IMG/VR virus record: IMGVR_UViG_3300024517_000087
Location: 1-28,330 of that record
Strand: one strand, 5' to 3'
DNA: 28,330 nt
From: a virus
A program made the position numbers and the translations under genes. Shown here in pieces: positions 21,518 to 28,330 of this stretch. Under the pieces are notes generated by a model. That model ran no database searches, had not been told where the DNA came from, and worked only from the letters and a program-made list of their open reading frames with translations. Within the stretch, counting starts at the first letter, position 1, and the number at the start of each line of letters is the position of its first letter.

Positions 21518-23223
21518 GACACAAACCTCACAATCGCGCCGTCTTCGACAGCTTCGTTGATACCGTTGATTAGCGAAATAACACTGTCCCGCGAGAACAT
21601 GTCGCCACCGACAAGCTGAATAGCCACATTGCGCGACACACCCCCACCGCTTTGCTCGTCTTGACCACTGGGTACTGACGGTGCCCCGGCTGGTGACCCG
21701 CCACCGCCACCGCTACCGCCTATGTTCTTGATGGCGCTTACAGCTCCCATACCGGCGGCGAATACCTGTGCCGCGTAGAGGAACCGGCTAAAGACACCAA
21801 GACCCGGTGTGGCTAGCGCTTCTGTGTAAGCAACCCATGCGTTACGTACAGCCTGTATAGCGTCGAACGCTGCGGCGATGCGCCCCATACGCTCCCCTTC
21901 GGAACCCATTAGGTTGCCAAGGCTCCGGAAGTAGCTACCCCAACCAGCTAACTGACCGGCGAGACTATTCGACTGAATCATGGCGATGTTGTCGTGAAAG
22001 GACTGAATGGCATTGGCTTGTTGTTCTAATGCCCGTTCAAGCGCTGTTTGGCTGTCCTCGCCACTGCCGCTACCACCTTCGCCGTCCTCGCCGCCGCCGA
22101 CACCTAATAGTTCCGGCAGCGTAAGGTTGTCGTCACGAATCGAGGCCAGAACATCCCGAATGGCCTGCACACTGCCAAGCGGGCCCGCAAGGGCTGTACC
22201 TAGACCACCCTGCGCGCTACTCAACACGTCCTGACCCATGGTGCGGATAGCTGTACCGTCCGCGCCTATTCCAGTACTTTCCATCGGGGCGATTTGACCA
22301 AAGCTTGTTCCGAAGGTGTTGTTTAAGCCTCTCGCGATAGCGTTGATGCCGCCAGTGATAGACCGATTTAGGTTGACCCATGCAGTTTCTACCACCCCGA
22401 AAGCTTCCATTAGAGCGCCCTGTATAATCATACCAAGACCACCGAAAGCTTCCGCCATCAAGTTAACACCCATCCGCAGGCGTTCCCATAATTCGCTGAA
22501 TACAGCACCGATTAGACCGAATACCTCTCCTAAACCGCCAGCGGCATTCGTCAACCTTGTAAACTGATATACTAGTTCACCGATACCGATGATTAATATA
22601 CCCACACCTGTCCGGATAAGTGCCGCGCGTAGCGCTACCAGTGAACCGACAAGGCTCATTGTGGCGATGCGAGCAATAGCTATCCCAGCAACCCACCGAC
22701 CTGCGAACAAGGCTACTGCCACGCCTGCTGTAATAATAATCCTGTCAAGGTTATTAATGACAGCGCCAATGGCTGTAGACGCGAACTCCCGTAACCCGGC
22801 AAAAGCCCCCGCGAGTGTATCTACCACAGGCGACAATTCCCCGAATAGGCGGGCCATGGTACCGGCCTCGACGTTCGCCCCGCGCATCACGCGCACAAGT
22901 GGAACCCCGATAGCCACAACGGCGCCGATTACTGCGCCCAGTACACCAAAGCCGCCAAGCAACTGCGGTAACTGCTGGCCCAAGGCGATTGACGCAGAGG
23001 TGCCTGCGCCAACCTGCGTGGCGAAGTCCGCAAACTGGAACGACGCGTTTTGTAGCGCCATGCTGCCGGGGCTCCGCCGACCCATAGAACGAGAAATTGC
23101 CCGGCCTGTTTCGTTTGCACGGTCGCGGACACTGTCAAGCGCTTCGTTTGCCCGGCGCGTAGACCTACGTAGGCTTTCCGAATCGCCAGTAATGACAACG
23201 TCTAGTTCTGCTCTGCGTACCAT
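21514..23223 (-). CDS. Tail tape measure protein (569 aa)
   Basis: A 569-residue tape measure protein. The N-terminal 60 residues are a charged coiled coil (ESLRRSTRRANEALDSVRDR). Then come several long hydrophobic segments between about 80 and 280 (LGGFGVLGAVIGAVVAIG, ITAGVAVALFAG, GVGILIIGIGELVYQ), a Gly/Ser/Glu-rich linker near 395-415, and a C-terminal helical part with a Gly-rich stretch. It sets tail length: at the usual 0.15 nm per residue this predicts a tail of about 85 nm. It starts two bases after the end of the chaperone fusion frame and overlaps the distal tail gene in GTGA. Position after the gpG/gpGT pair supports the call strongly. Confidence 0.9.
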   Translation of the reverse strand: MVRRAELDVVITGDSESLRRSTRRANEALDSVRDRANETGRAISRSMGRRSPGSMALQNASFQFADFATQVGAGTSASIALGQQLPQLLGGFGVLGAVIGAVVAIGVPLVRVMRGANVEAGTMARLFGELSPVVDTLAGAFAGLREFASTAIGAVINNLDRIIITAGVAVALFAGRWVAGIAIARIATMSLVGSLVALRAALIRTGVGILIIGIGELVYQFTRLTNAAGGLGEVFGLIGAVFSELWERLRMGVNLMAEAFGGLGMIIQGALMEAFGVVETAWVNLNRSITGGINAIARGLNNTFGTSFGQIAPMESTGIGADGTAIRTMGQDVLSSAQGGLGTALAGPLGSVQAIRDVLASIRDDNLTLPELLGVGGGEDGEGGSGSGEDSQTALERALEQQANAIQSFHDNIAMIQSNSLAGQLAGWGSYFRSLGNLMGSEGERMGRIAAAFDAIQAVRNAWVAYTEALATPGLGVFSRFLYAAQVFAAGMGAVSAIKNIGGSGGGGGSPAGAPSVPSGQDEQSGGGVSRNVAIQLVGGDMFSRDSVISLINGINEAVEDGAIVRFVS

Positions 23224-23225
23224 GG

Positions 23226-23836
23226 TTAGTCCTTCTTGACCTTGGCTGCGTGGGCCTCACGTAAGGCGCTACGTTCTTCGTTAGACATAAAGGTCTTATC
23301 GTGCTGGCTTCGTTGTGTCACGTAGTGGTGGTCGGCAAGCCAGTAGTACTCTTGATACGTCATTTCCCAGAACTCCCCCGGCTGGACGCCCCACTGCCCG
23401 ACACAGTGCTGGTAGAACGTCCGTATAATTGCCGAGGTACTTACGCGTTTCCCGACGCGGCGGCCTTCTTGTTGTCACCCTTTTTAGGTTTAGGCAATTC
23501 GGCGCTGGTGCCGGCGACCAGTGCGGCGAGGTACAACCCCAACGGCTCCAGCACGTTAACAGGACCGGCCTCCATCACCATGTCGCCTACCTCCTCCAAC
23601 GTAAGCGAGCCACCACCGGCCGCGTGTCCTGCGTGGAGAATTTTAACCACGTTAAGGACCGTCATAGGCATAACAGGTGTATGCGGAAGCCCGGTCTTCT
23701 GGGCTTCCGCCGCCAACATTTCGTCCCGGGCCAAGACCATCGGGTCGATAACTTGGTCTGTGATCGCCATGTTGGCTTTGAACGTTGTGGCGCAGTCCAA
23801 AGTACTGCTACCAATCTTAACCTTGTGTGTTCGCAT
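23226..23836 (-). CDS. Tail assembly chaperone fusion (gpGT type), made by -1 frameshift
   Basis: The extended product of the chaperone gene. The ribosome reads 130 codons from 23836, slips back one base on GGGAAAC (23453 to 23447), and continues 73 codons in the -1 frame to a TAA at 23228-23226, giving a predicted 203-residue protein. The extension begins RVSTSAIIRTFYQHC and includes a QPGEFWEMTYQEYYW segment and a basic end. Such EFWxMTxxEY-like sequences are typical of the T part of lambda-like gpGT proteins. The frame has no start signal of its own. The fusion binds the tape measure and tail tube subunits during assembly and is not in the finished virion. The frameshift is predicted, not shown. 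Confidence 0.75.
23441..23836 (-). CDS. Tail assembly chaperone (gpG type)
   Basis: A 131-residue protein that occupies the lambda gpG position between the major tail and tape measure genes. It ends in a Lys-rich stretch (LPKPKKGDNKKAAASGNA) just after the slippery site. The ATG at 23836 has GGAGAG upstream; an in-frame TTG at 23848 is a less likely start. It is the main product, made when no frameshift occurs. Residues before the end, with LTLEEVGDMVMEAG, suggest a helical chaperone fold. Confidence 0.8.
   Translation of the reverse strand: MRTHKVKIGSSTLDCATTFKANMAITDQVIDPMVLARDEMLAAEAQKTGLPHTPVMPMTVLNVVKILHAGHAAGGGSLTLEEVGDMVMEAGPVNVLEPLGLYLAALVAGTSAELPKPKKGDNKKAAASGNA
23447..23453 (-). 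other. Programmed -1 ribosomal frameshift heptamer GGGAAAC
   Basis: On the minus strand the frame reads TCG GGA AAC GCG TAA, so GGGAAAC is phased as X XXY YYZ, the rule for -1 slippage. It lies one codon before the zero-frame stop and enters an open -1 frame of 73 codons ending next to the tape measure start. Lambda uses the similar GGGAAAG at the same place. Confidence 0.78.
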
Positions 23837-23864
23837 TGTGCTCTCCAATCGCGAGTAATAAAAG

Positions 23865-24275
23865 TTAGGCCGTGGATGCTGTGTATGTCAGGGGGCCAGC
23901 TGACATAAGGGTTGCGGTGAATTCGACGGCACCGTCGTGTTCGCCTGTAATTTCGAAGGCCGACACAAAGAAGTTGCCGGTAACAGTGCCCGGTGTGGCC
24001 AGCGACGAAGGCAAGTTAACCGTGGCACCTGTAAGCGTCCGGCCCGTGATACCGCTCATGATTTCGCCGATAAGTACCTCGTCCGAGGTAATACCACCAA
24101 CCGAGATGTCCGCACTGCGTACACCGGGATCCGGCAACAAGACGCGTTGACCGCTGTCGTCGTCCGTCGTCACATCCACGGGTTCGGCAGATACCGATAA
24201 TCCACGAGTCCGGATGCCCACAAGTGTGGTGCTGTCCCAGTCTACGGTTAGTTCCCGTCCGTTAAATCCAGCCAT
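23865..24275 (-). CDS. Major tail protein (tail tube)
   Basis: A 136-residue tube protein. It starts AGFNGRELTVDWDSTTLVGIRTRG and has SVSAEPVDVTTDDDSG near 27-42, a pattern of major tail proteins of the TP901-1 and GTA type, which polymerise around the tape measure. LTGATVNLPSS and GNFFVSAFEITGEHDG strands, then a VEFTATLMSAGPLTYT end, complete the beta-barrel fold. It lies between the tail terminator and the chaperone genes, as expected. The ATG at 24275 follows the stop of the next gene upstream by three bases. Confidence 0.87.
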   Translation of the reverse strand: MAGFNGRELTVDWDSTTLVGIRTRGLSVSAEPVDVTTDDDSGQRVLLPDPGVRSADISVGGITSDEVLIGEIMSGITGRTLTGATVNLPSSLATPGTVTGNFFVSAFEITGEHDGAVEFTATLMSAGPLTYTASTA

Positions 24276-24278
24276 GTC

Positions 24279-24689
24279 CTAGGCCTCCTGAATTGTGATG
24301 CGAAATGTAATAAAGCCGTGATGGGTTACGCCATCCGGGTCCGGGACCACCCCGGAAGAGACGAACAGGGAATCCACCACATTGTACCCGGCCCGTGTAA
24401 GTGTTGCCCGGTGGAGTAGGGCATACGTTTGGTCCAGCAGTCCGTCCACCTCTTTGCGCCCTTTGTAACGGCTCCAGACGTGGACCGTTGTATCCACGTA
24501 GGCCCCAACATGCGAGTCATTATCAAACGGTACCACGTCTGAGTCACCCACCGTGAGGTAGGGGAATAGGTTGTCCGGCTGTCCTTCCGGCTCAAACGGT
24601 ACGTGGTCTAAAACGCCTGCTCCAGACACACCCGCCAAGAGTGTGCTGTAAACCATGATTTTGACAACGCTGCGAAAGTCCGTAGCCAC
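24279..24689 (-). CDS. Tail terminator/completion protein (DUF3168-like)
   Basis: A 136-residue protein of the DUF3168 type, which in phages and GTAs caps the tail tube and helps join it to the head. Features are VPFEPEGQPDNLFPYLTVGDSD near 30-50, VDTTVHVWSRYKGRKEVDGLLD near 66-87, and a C-terminal FITFRITIQE strand. The start is GTG at 24689, two bases after the upstream stop; the first in-frame ATG is 11 codons later and would remove the N-terminal helix. It directly precedes the major tail gene in the normal order. Confidence 0.82.
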   Translation of the reverse strand: MATDFRSVVKIMVYSTLLAGVSGAGVLDHVPFEPEGQPDNLFPYLTVGDSDVVPFDNDSHVGAYVDTTVHVWSRYKGRKEVDGLLDQTYALLHRATLTRAGYNVVDSLFVSSGVVPDPDGVTHHGFITFRITIQEA

Positions 24690-24691
24690 GG

Positions 24692-25147
24692 CTAGCGCCC
24701 CCCGTACTTAGCTCGCAAGCGCAGCGCCGCGTCTGCGACAGCTGTGTTGAACGAGCGGAGTAGGAAGGGCCGTGCGCGCATCTTTACGGTACCCAGTTCG
24801 AGGTACACACCGTAACGAAGATTCGTGTAAACCTGCCCAACCGGGTTGCGGGAACCGACCATCGGGAGCTGCAACTTGATGCTGCTGGCCAGACGCCCGG
24901 TGTCCGACGCCGGGTATTCGCCGGGGCTGGACGCTGTATGTACACGGCGAGGGGCGCTTTTACGGTATGTCCGCCCGGTGGCTGGACCTCGCTGTACACC
25001 GCGCACGGCCAGCCGGTGCGTCTCTAGCGTCAGGTCCGTGATGACATCGGTCAAAGCCTCTTTACCGCGCAACAACGTAAAGTTGATGGCGGACTCAGCC
25101 GCTTGTGCGCTGGACCGGGTAACACGTATGCCGATGCTTATTGTCAC
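24692..25147 (-). CDS. HK97-gp10-like head-tail connector protein
   Basis: A 151-residue protein of the HK97-gp10 type. The signature is SSPGEYPASDTGRLASSI near 73-90, then VYTNLRYGVYLELGTVKMRARPFLLRSF near 106-133. Such proteins form part of the neck or tail completion ring. The start is GTG at 25147 in a GTGA overlap with the head closure gene, and it ends two bases before the next gene. The length and gene order fit the family. Confidence 0.85.
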   Translation of the reverse strand: MTISIGIRVTRSSAQAAESAINFTLLRGKEALTDVITDLTLETHRLAVRGVQRGPATGRTYRKSAPRRVHTASSPGEYPASDTGRLASSIKLQLPMVGSRNPVGQVYTNLRYGVYLELGTVKMRARPFLLRSFNTAVADAALRLRAKYGGR

Positions 25148-25506
25148 GACGGACTATTCTCCAGCACCATTATTTCCAAGTATCGTTGTTTGTCCTCTAC
25201 GTCGACGACTGATGTAATCCCCCACGTCCTACCCTTATACAGTACGCGGTCTGCGACTGTAAAGTAGGGAGCGCCGTTGCTATCCCCACGAAAACGTATG
25301 ACAATACGGTAGCGATTACCGGGCGAAACGCGTTCTGCCTGCCAACGTTGCGACCCGCCTACGGCCCGGACCCATGCCCACATGCCGCCGGGTGGGTCTT
25401 CAGCCCACGCGTCCACAAGGCCGCCTTCGCCATCACTGGTCGGCGAGTTCCGTTGGATAACAATTAGGGCCGAGAGTTTGCCCGCTGTTATGTCACAGCA
25501 CTTCAT
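25144..25506 (-). CDS. Head closure / head-tail joining protein
   Basis: A 120-residue protein resembling the phage head-tail joining family (HK97 gp9/SPP1 gp16 type). It has SALIVIQRNSPTSDGEGGLVDAW at about 12-34, a WAWVRAVGGSQRWQAER segment, a YRIVIRFRGD strand and a VADRVLYKGRTWGITSVVDV stretch before the C-terminus. It seals the portal after packaging and links the neck to the tail. It overlaps the gene before by one base (TGATG) and the gene after by GTGA. Confidence 0.83.
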   Translation of the reverse strand: MKCCDITAGKLSALIVIQRNSPTSDGEGGLVDAWAEDPPGGMWAWVRAVGGSQRWQAERVSPGNRYRIVIRFRGDSNGAPYFTVADRVLYKGRTWGITSVVDVEDKQRYLEIMVLENSPS

Positions 25507-25838
25507 CAGTTCAGTTCCGGCTGAATTAGTATGCGTGCGCCTTTACGGTCGTTTGGAAATGTCTCCACTTTACCGTTAGAGAATGTTACCTCGAACTCCG
25601 CATAGTACTTGCCGGGCGTGGCTGTGTCACCAACCTGCCAAGCGTAGGACACTGTCGCGGTGACCGTACTGACAACGGTTGCGGCCGCGTCGACCACCAC
25701 TGTACCGTCCTCTTCGGCCATATGAAACTGAACGGTCGCGCCGGTTAATGCTGCGAGGCTACCGGCAGCGTCCGTCAATACGGCAGCAAAGTCCGGGCTC
25801 GTGTCGTTCTGTTTAATATAAAATATATCGTCCGACAT
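25506..25838 (-). CDS. BppU-N-like Ig-fold protein (110 aa)
   Basis: A 110-residue beta-rich protein. It begins DIFYIKQNDTSPDFAAVLTDAAG and contains LTGATVQFHMAEEDGTVVV and WQVGDTATPGKYYAEFEVTF, ending in a TFPNDRKGARILI strand. That order of motifs is the one I know from the N-terminal domain of baseplate upper proteins (BppU/DUF2479 type) and similar small virion proteins. It lies between the large fibre-like gene and the head closure gene. It might attach the fibre-like protein to the particle; this is inference. It is coupled to both neighbours by short overlaps (TAATG and TGATG). Confidence 0.7.
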   Translation of the reverse strand: MSDDIFYIKQNDTSPDFAAVLTDAAGSLAALTGATVQFHMAEEDGTVVVDAAATVVSTVTATVSYAWQVGDTATPGKYYAEFEVTFSNGKVETFPNDRKGARILIQPELN

Positions 25839-28330
25839 TAATTCGCCCTCGTTGGTGTCTGCCCCGTAAGGACCGCCCGGTTAGGACCGGGGGATACTAC
25901 TGCGGCAGTGTTGGGGTTGGTTACGTTGATTGTCAAGACGCTCCGGCTTGGTGCCGCCGAAAGGTTGTTGGAACCGGCGGAAGATACGACCAAAGCGTTC
26001 CGGCTTAACGCAGCTGTAACCGTTCGTCCGGTGCCGTCGTTCCCGCCCACGCCTCTCGTAATTAGACGCCCAACACCGTCGACCTGCGTCGTACTGGACC
26101 TTACGCGACGGGGGTTTGTGCGCAGACTGCTTCGCCCTCCGAAAATCGTTGTTCTCGGCGACACCCGTATAGGCACCGTATTTAACGCGGACACAGCCCC
26201 CGAACTTGTTGTACGTACCTGTACCAACCGGGGTACTGTAGTTACGGTACTGGTGGCTGCCACAGAGGTTGTCCGTACTCGAACAACTGTGGCCCTTACA
26301 GTTAACGACCCGGCCCCCGCAAAAGACGTAGCCGCAGAAATGGGCGCACCGGCTGGCGTCGTCGTAAAAGATGACGTACCCGCAAACGCCGTGGAAGAAG
26401 TCCGTACCGTTGTGGGCACCGTAGTAAGGGCGCCAGTACCGGTGGTAACTGTTGCTGTATTCTTTACACGGTTGGAGGCCGTCGTAAGAGCCCCAGAGCC
26501 AGCGAAAGCCGTGTTCGCGGCACGGACACGATTGGAAAGCGTGGCTACGGACGAAGAACCGGCAAAAACTGTTGAGGCTAGCTTCACAACAGCAGCAGCT
26601 TCCGGCGTCGTGGTTAGTGTCCCAGTTGCGGCAAAGACCGTGGATGTTTGTTTCACCCTGTCGGCGGCGATAGTGAGGGTGCCCACACCGGACGCGGCTG
26701 TAGACGCCTGTTTCACCCGCGTTGGGGCGACCACCAGAGACCCAGACCCGGCAGCGAGGGTGCTGGACCCTTTCACCCGGTTGGCGGCTGTTGTCGTAGA
26801 AGACGTACCGCCAAAGGCCGTGGCTACTGTTTTGACACGATTCGGGGCTGTCGCCAGCGCCCCGGCAGCGCCGATGGCGACTGCGGACGTTTTGACCCTT
26901 TTGAAGGCGACGGCGAGCGTGGAACTACCCGCGAAAGCCGTGGCACGATCAAAGGTCGTGCCGCCGCCCGCACTCATCGCGGTCATGTCAACGATTTGAA
27001 CGGCGTAGTCCAGATTGTTGCCGGTTCGGGAAGCGGACGCGCCGACCTCGGTCAGGCTGTTGAAATAAAAGTTCCGCCAGCCGCGTGAATAAGCATTACC
27101 CGTGCCGCTGGAATAGGCATGTCCGACCACCAGCGATTGGGTCAGGTCGGTCAGGCCCGAAGACGTGATGTCGAACGTGGTCTCAAGGGGGCCGCTGTCG
27201 GCAGCGGTGTAGCGCGTTACGGCCCATTCGCTGTTTTCAATGACGTGGGCAACGACCCGGTTGGTGCCGTTGCTGTCGTGGTTGGTGTCAAATTCCCAAT
27301 CAAGAGTATCGTTGTCCGTGAACGTGACCAGCGGCCAGTGGTCGGCGATTGCTTGGTTGGTGCCCGTTGCGGCGGTGTCCCCCCGGAACCCGCTAATGAT
27401 GAGCGAGTCCGCTTGGTCTGTGACCGCCGTGACGGACCCGGTAAAATCCGAAGCCGCGTAGAGATCGAACGTGCCGGTGTCGGCGCTGAAATCCCCGCTG
27501 TCGCCGTGAAGGACCGTCCAGTTAGAGCCGCTGAACTCGACAAGTGTCACATATACTGTGACGTTGTTGCTGATCGTTCCCTTCTCGACGTTCAGCCGGT
27601 CGCTGCTGTCGATCCACGCAATCGCCGTGCCGCTGTCTGCACCCGCGCCGCTGTCATCGTTCATGATGCCAGTGATGAACGGCACCACGGCGTTGCGGTC
27701 GGTCGGAGCCGTGAACCCGCTGGTGCTGGCGTAGGTGCGCGTCGATCCGTTCAGCGTGACCGCTACCCGGCCAAGAACAACAAACTCATTCGGGCCACCT
27801 GTGGCCCCTGTATATTCCCAGATCGAAGTTCGGAAATTCGCGGCGGGCGTGTTGGACGCGCTTTCCCGGTAGTAGGTCAGCGTGTCAACTGCGGTCAGAA
27901 CGCGACCACCCGCCAGATCGTCGCCATTGCTGGTGCCCGTGATGGCTCCCGCGTGTGTCATGCGGTTGTTGTTGGCCAGTTCGACCGCGTAACTTAGGCT
28001 TGCGACCTCCGTAAAGCTGGTATTCGTCCCCCCGCTGTTTGTCACATCATCGCTGATGTGTTGGACCTTCATCGCGGAAGGCTCAGGCTCAGGACCGCCC
28101 GTGGGCGTCAGGATGAGGGTTGCTGCCGCCCACCCGTCGTCGCCGCCACCCCCAAAGGCGCTCGGGTTTTCCGAACCCGCCGAAACCGTGGCGCGGATCG
28201 CCGCCATGATGTCGCAACCGGAACCGCTGGACCCAAGGTTGCCAAAACCAAGCATCGTGTAGCCCGCCGGGGCCGTGATGGGGTCCGTTACATCATCTTC
28301 AAGCGCGCCGATGACCAGAACATCATCGCT
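25838..28330 (-). CDS. Large fibre-like virion protein with 20-residue repeats (5' end outside the window)
   Basis: At least 830 residues are visible, and the frame stays open to the right edge, so the true start is outside; an ATG at 28255 is internal. The visible N-terminal part (about 440 residues, down to base 27000) is rich in Gly, Ser, Thr and Asp with beta-sandwich-like stretches such as GYTMLGFGNLGSSGSG and GGGGDDGWAAATLIL. The rest is a tandem array of 20-residue units with consensus near NRVKTxSTAFAGTGxLTTxP, followed by a non-repeat end. It may be a tail or head fibre. Position before the head-completion genes, not after the tail genes, makes a head-fibre or neck-fibre role possible. 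Codon use in the N-terminal part differs from the repeats. Confidence 0.75.
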   Translation of the reverse strand, partial: SDDVLVIGALEDDVTDPITAPAGYTMLGFGNLGSSGSGCDIMAAIRATVSAGSENPSAFGGGGDDGWAAATLILTPTGGPEPEPSAMKVQHISDDVTNSGGTNTSFTEVASLSYAVELANNNRMTHAGAITGTSNGDDLAGGRVLTAVDTLTYYRESASNTPAANFRTSIWEYTGATGGPNEFVVLGRVAVTLNGSTRTYASTSGFTAPTDRNAVVPFITGIMNDDSGAGADSGTAIAWIDSSDRLNVEKGTISNNVTVYVTLVEFSGSNWTVLHGDSGDFSADTGTFDLYAASDFTGSVTAVTDQADSLIISGFRGDTAATGTNQAIADHWPLVTFTDNDTLDWEFDTNHDSNGTNRVVAHVIENSEWAVTRYTAADSGPLETTFDITSSGLTDLTQSLVVGHAYSSGTGNAYSRGWRNFYFNSLTEVGASASRTGNNLDYAVQIVDMTAMSAGGGTTFDRATAFAGSSTLAVAFKRVKTSAVAIGAAGALATAPNRVKTVATAFGGTSSTTTAANRVKGSSTLAAGSGSLVVAPTRVKQASTAASGVGTLTIAADRVKQTSTVFAATGTLTTTPEAAAVVKLASTVFAGSSSVATLSNRVRAANTAFAGSGALTTASNRVKNTATVTTGTGALTTVPTTVRTSSTAFAGTSSFTTTPAGAPISAATSFAGAGSLTVRATVVRVRTTSVAATSTVTTVPRLVQVRTTSSGAVSALNTVPIRVSPRTTIFGGRSSLRTNPRRVRSSTTQVDGVGRLITRGVGGNDGTGRTVTAALSRNALVVSSAGSNNLSAAPSRSVLTINVTNPNTAAVVSPGPNRAVLTGQTPTRAN
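26040..26960 (-). repeat. Degenerate tandem array, 60-base unit (about 13-15 copies)
   Basis: The minus strand encodes units such as NRVKTVATAFGGTSSTTTAA, NRVRAANTAFAGSGALTTAS and TRVKQASTAASGVGTLTIAA, each 20 residues. The RVK start and the G-x-G/S-x-L-T-T end are kept, the rest varies. A few units carry short insertions (TPEAAAVVK, PAGAPIS) in place of the RVK start. The edges are approximate. Confidence 0.75.

Noticed and set aside
22589-23239. Plus-strand frame of 216 codons
   Set aside because: It is antisense to the tape measure N-terminal part and is a composition artefact of Ala/Gly-rich codons.
26040-26960. Regular 60-base spacing as a possible CRISPR array
   Set aside because: Units are contiguous, in frame, degenerate and code for protein; there are no identical repeats with unique spacers.
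25908-26999. Plus-strand frame of 363 codons
   Set aside because: It runs antisense to the 60-base repeats; a 60-base period keeps frames open on both strands, and there is no start signal or overlap with neighbours.
27119-27997. Plus-strand frame of 292 codons
   Set aside because: It is antisense to the fibre-like gene in a high-GC stretch, with no motif or ribosome-binding site.
1-28330. tRNA genes, integrase, attachment sites and insertion sequences
   Set aside because: I looked for cloverleaf-like segments, recombinase motifs and terminal inverted repeats with target duplications and saw none that I could support.

Overview
The window is one continuous piece of a tailed, double-stranded DNA bacteriophage genome, almost certainly a siphovirus: it has a tape measure gene, a tube-type major tail protein and a gpG/gpGT-type tail chaperone, and no contractile sheath. 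A GTA-type three-segment holin, a GH108 endolysin and GTA-like head-tail and tail genes point to an alphaproteobacterial host, most likely of the Roseobacter/Rhodobacter group. The host is an inference. No integrase, repressor or tRNA gene is visible, so lifestyle cannot be decided from this piece.

Layout. The left edge (1-736, minus strand) holds the N-terminal part of a primase-polymerase gene running off the window. From 856 to 15762 everything reads rightward. First comes a recombination and replication block: two small proteins, a Cys-rich protein, a Sak4-like RecA-fold ATPase, a DUF669 ssDNA-binding candidate, a Cas4/RecB-like nuclease with a probable Fe-S cluster, and an SF2 helicase. 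Two small HTH-like proteins follow. Next is a complete preQ0 synthesis cassette (queE, queC, queD, folE). After a strong promoter-like site come a third HTH-like small protein, a DpdA-type DNA transglycosylase, a sliding-clamp-like protein and a family A DNA polymerase. The rightward block ends with a zinc-finger protein, a small unknown protein, an exported protein with a signal peptide, and an intrinsic terminator.

Convergent terminators at about 15.83-15.89 kb separate this from a leftward late operon that fills 15994-28330. In transcription order it encodes a large repeat-bearing fibre-like protein (5' end outside the window), a BppU-N-like protein, head closure, HK97-gp10-like and tail terminator proteins, the major tail protein, tail chaperones with a canonical -1 slippery heptamer, the tape measure, three tail-tip proteins, a membrane-anchored coiled-coil protein, the endolysin, a small membrane protein and the holin. 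Nearly all genes in both blocks overlap by 1-4 bases (ATGA, GTGA, TAATG), so translational coupling is the rule.

How it works together. FolE, QueD, QueE and QueC convert GTP to preQ0, and DpdA would exchange guanines in phage DNA for it. QueF and a Gat-QueC fusion are both absent here, so preQ0 itself is the simplest predicted DNA base, probably as protection against host restriction. The polymerase, clamp-like protein, primase, helicase and recombination genes form a largely self-contained replication set. The points most worth following up are the hypermodification cassette with its unusual QueD, the frameshift site, the trio of related HTH-like small proteins, the 20-residue repeat array, two gene segments of foreign composition in virion genes, and the exported protein next to the terminators.
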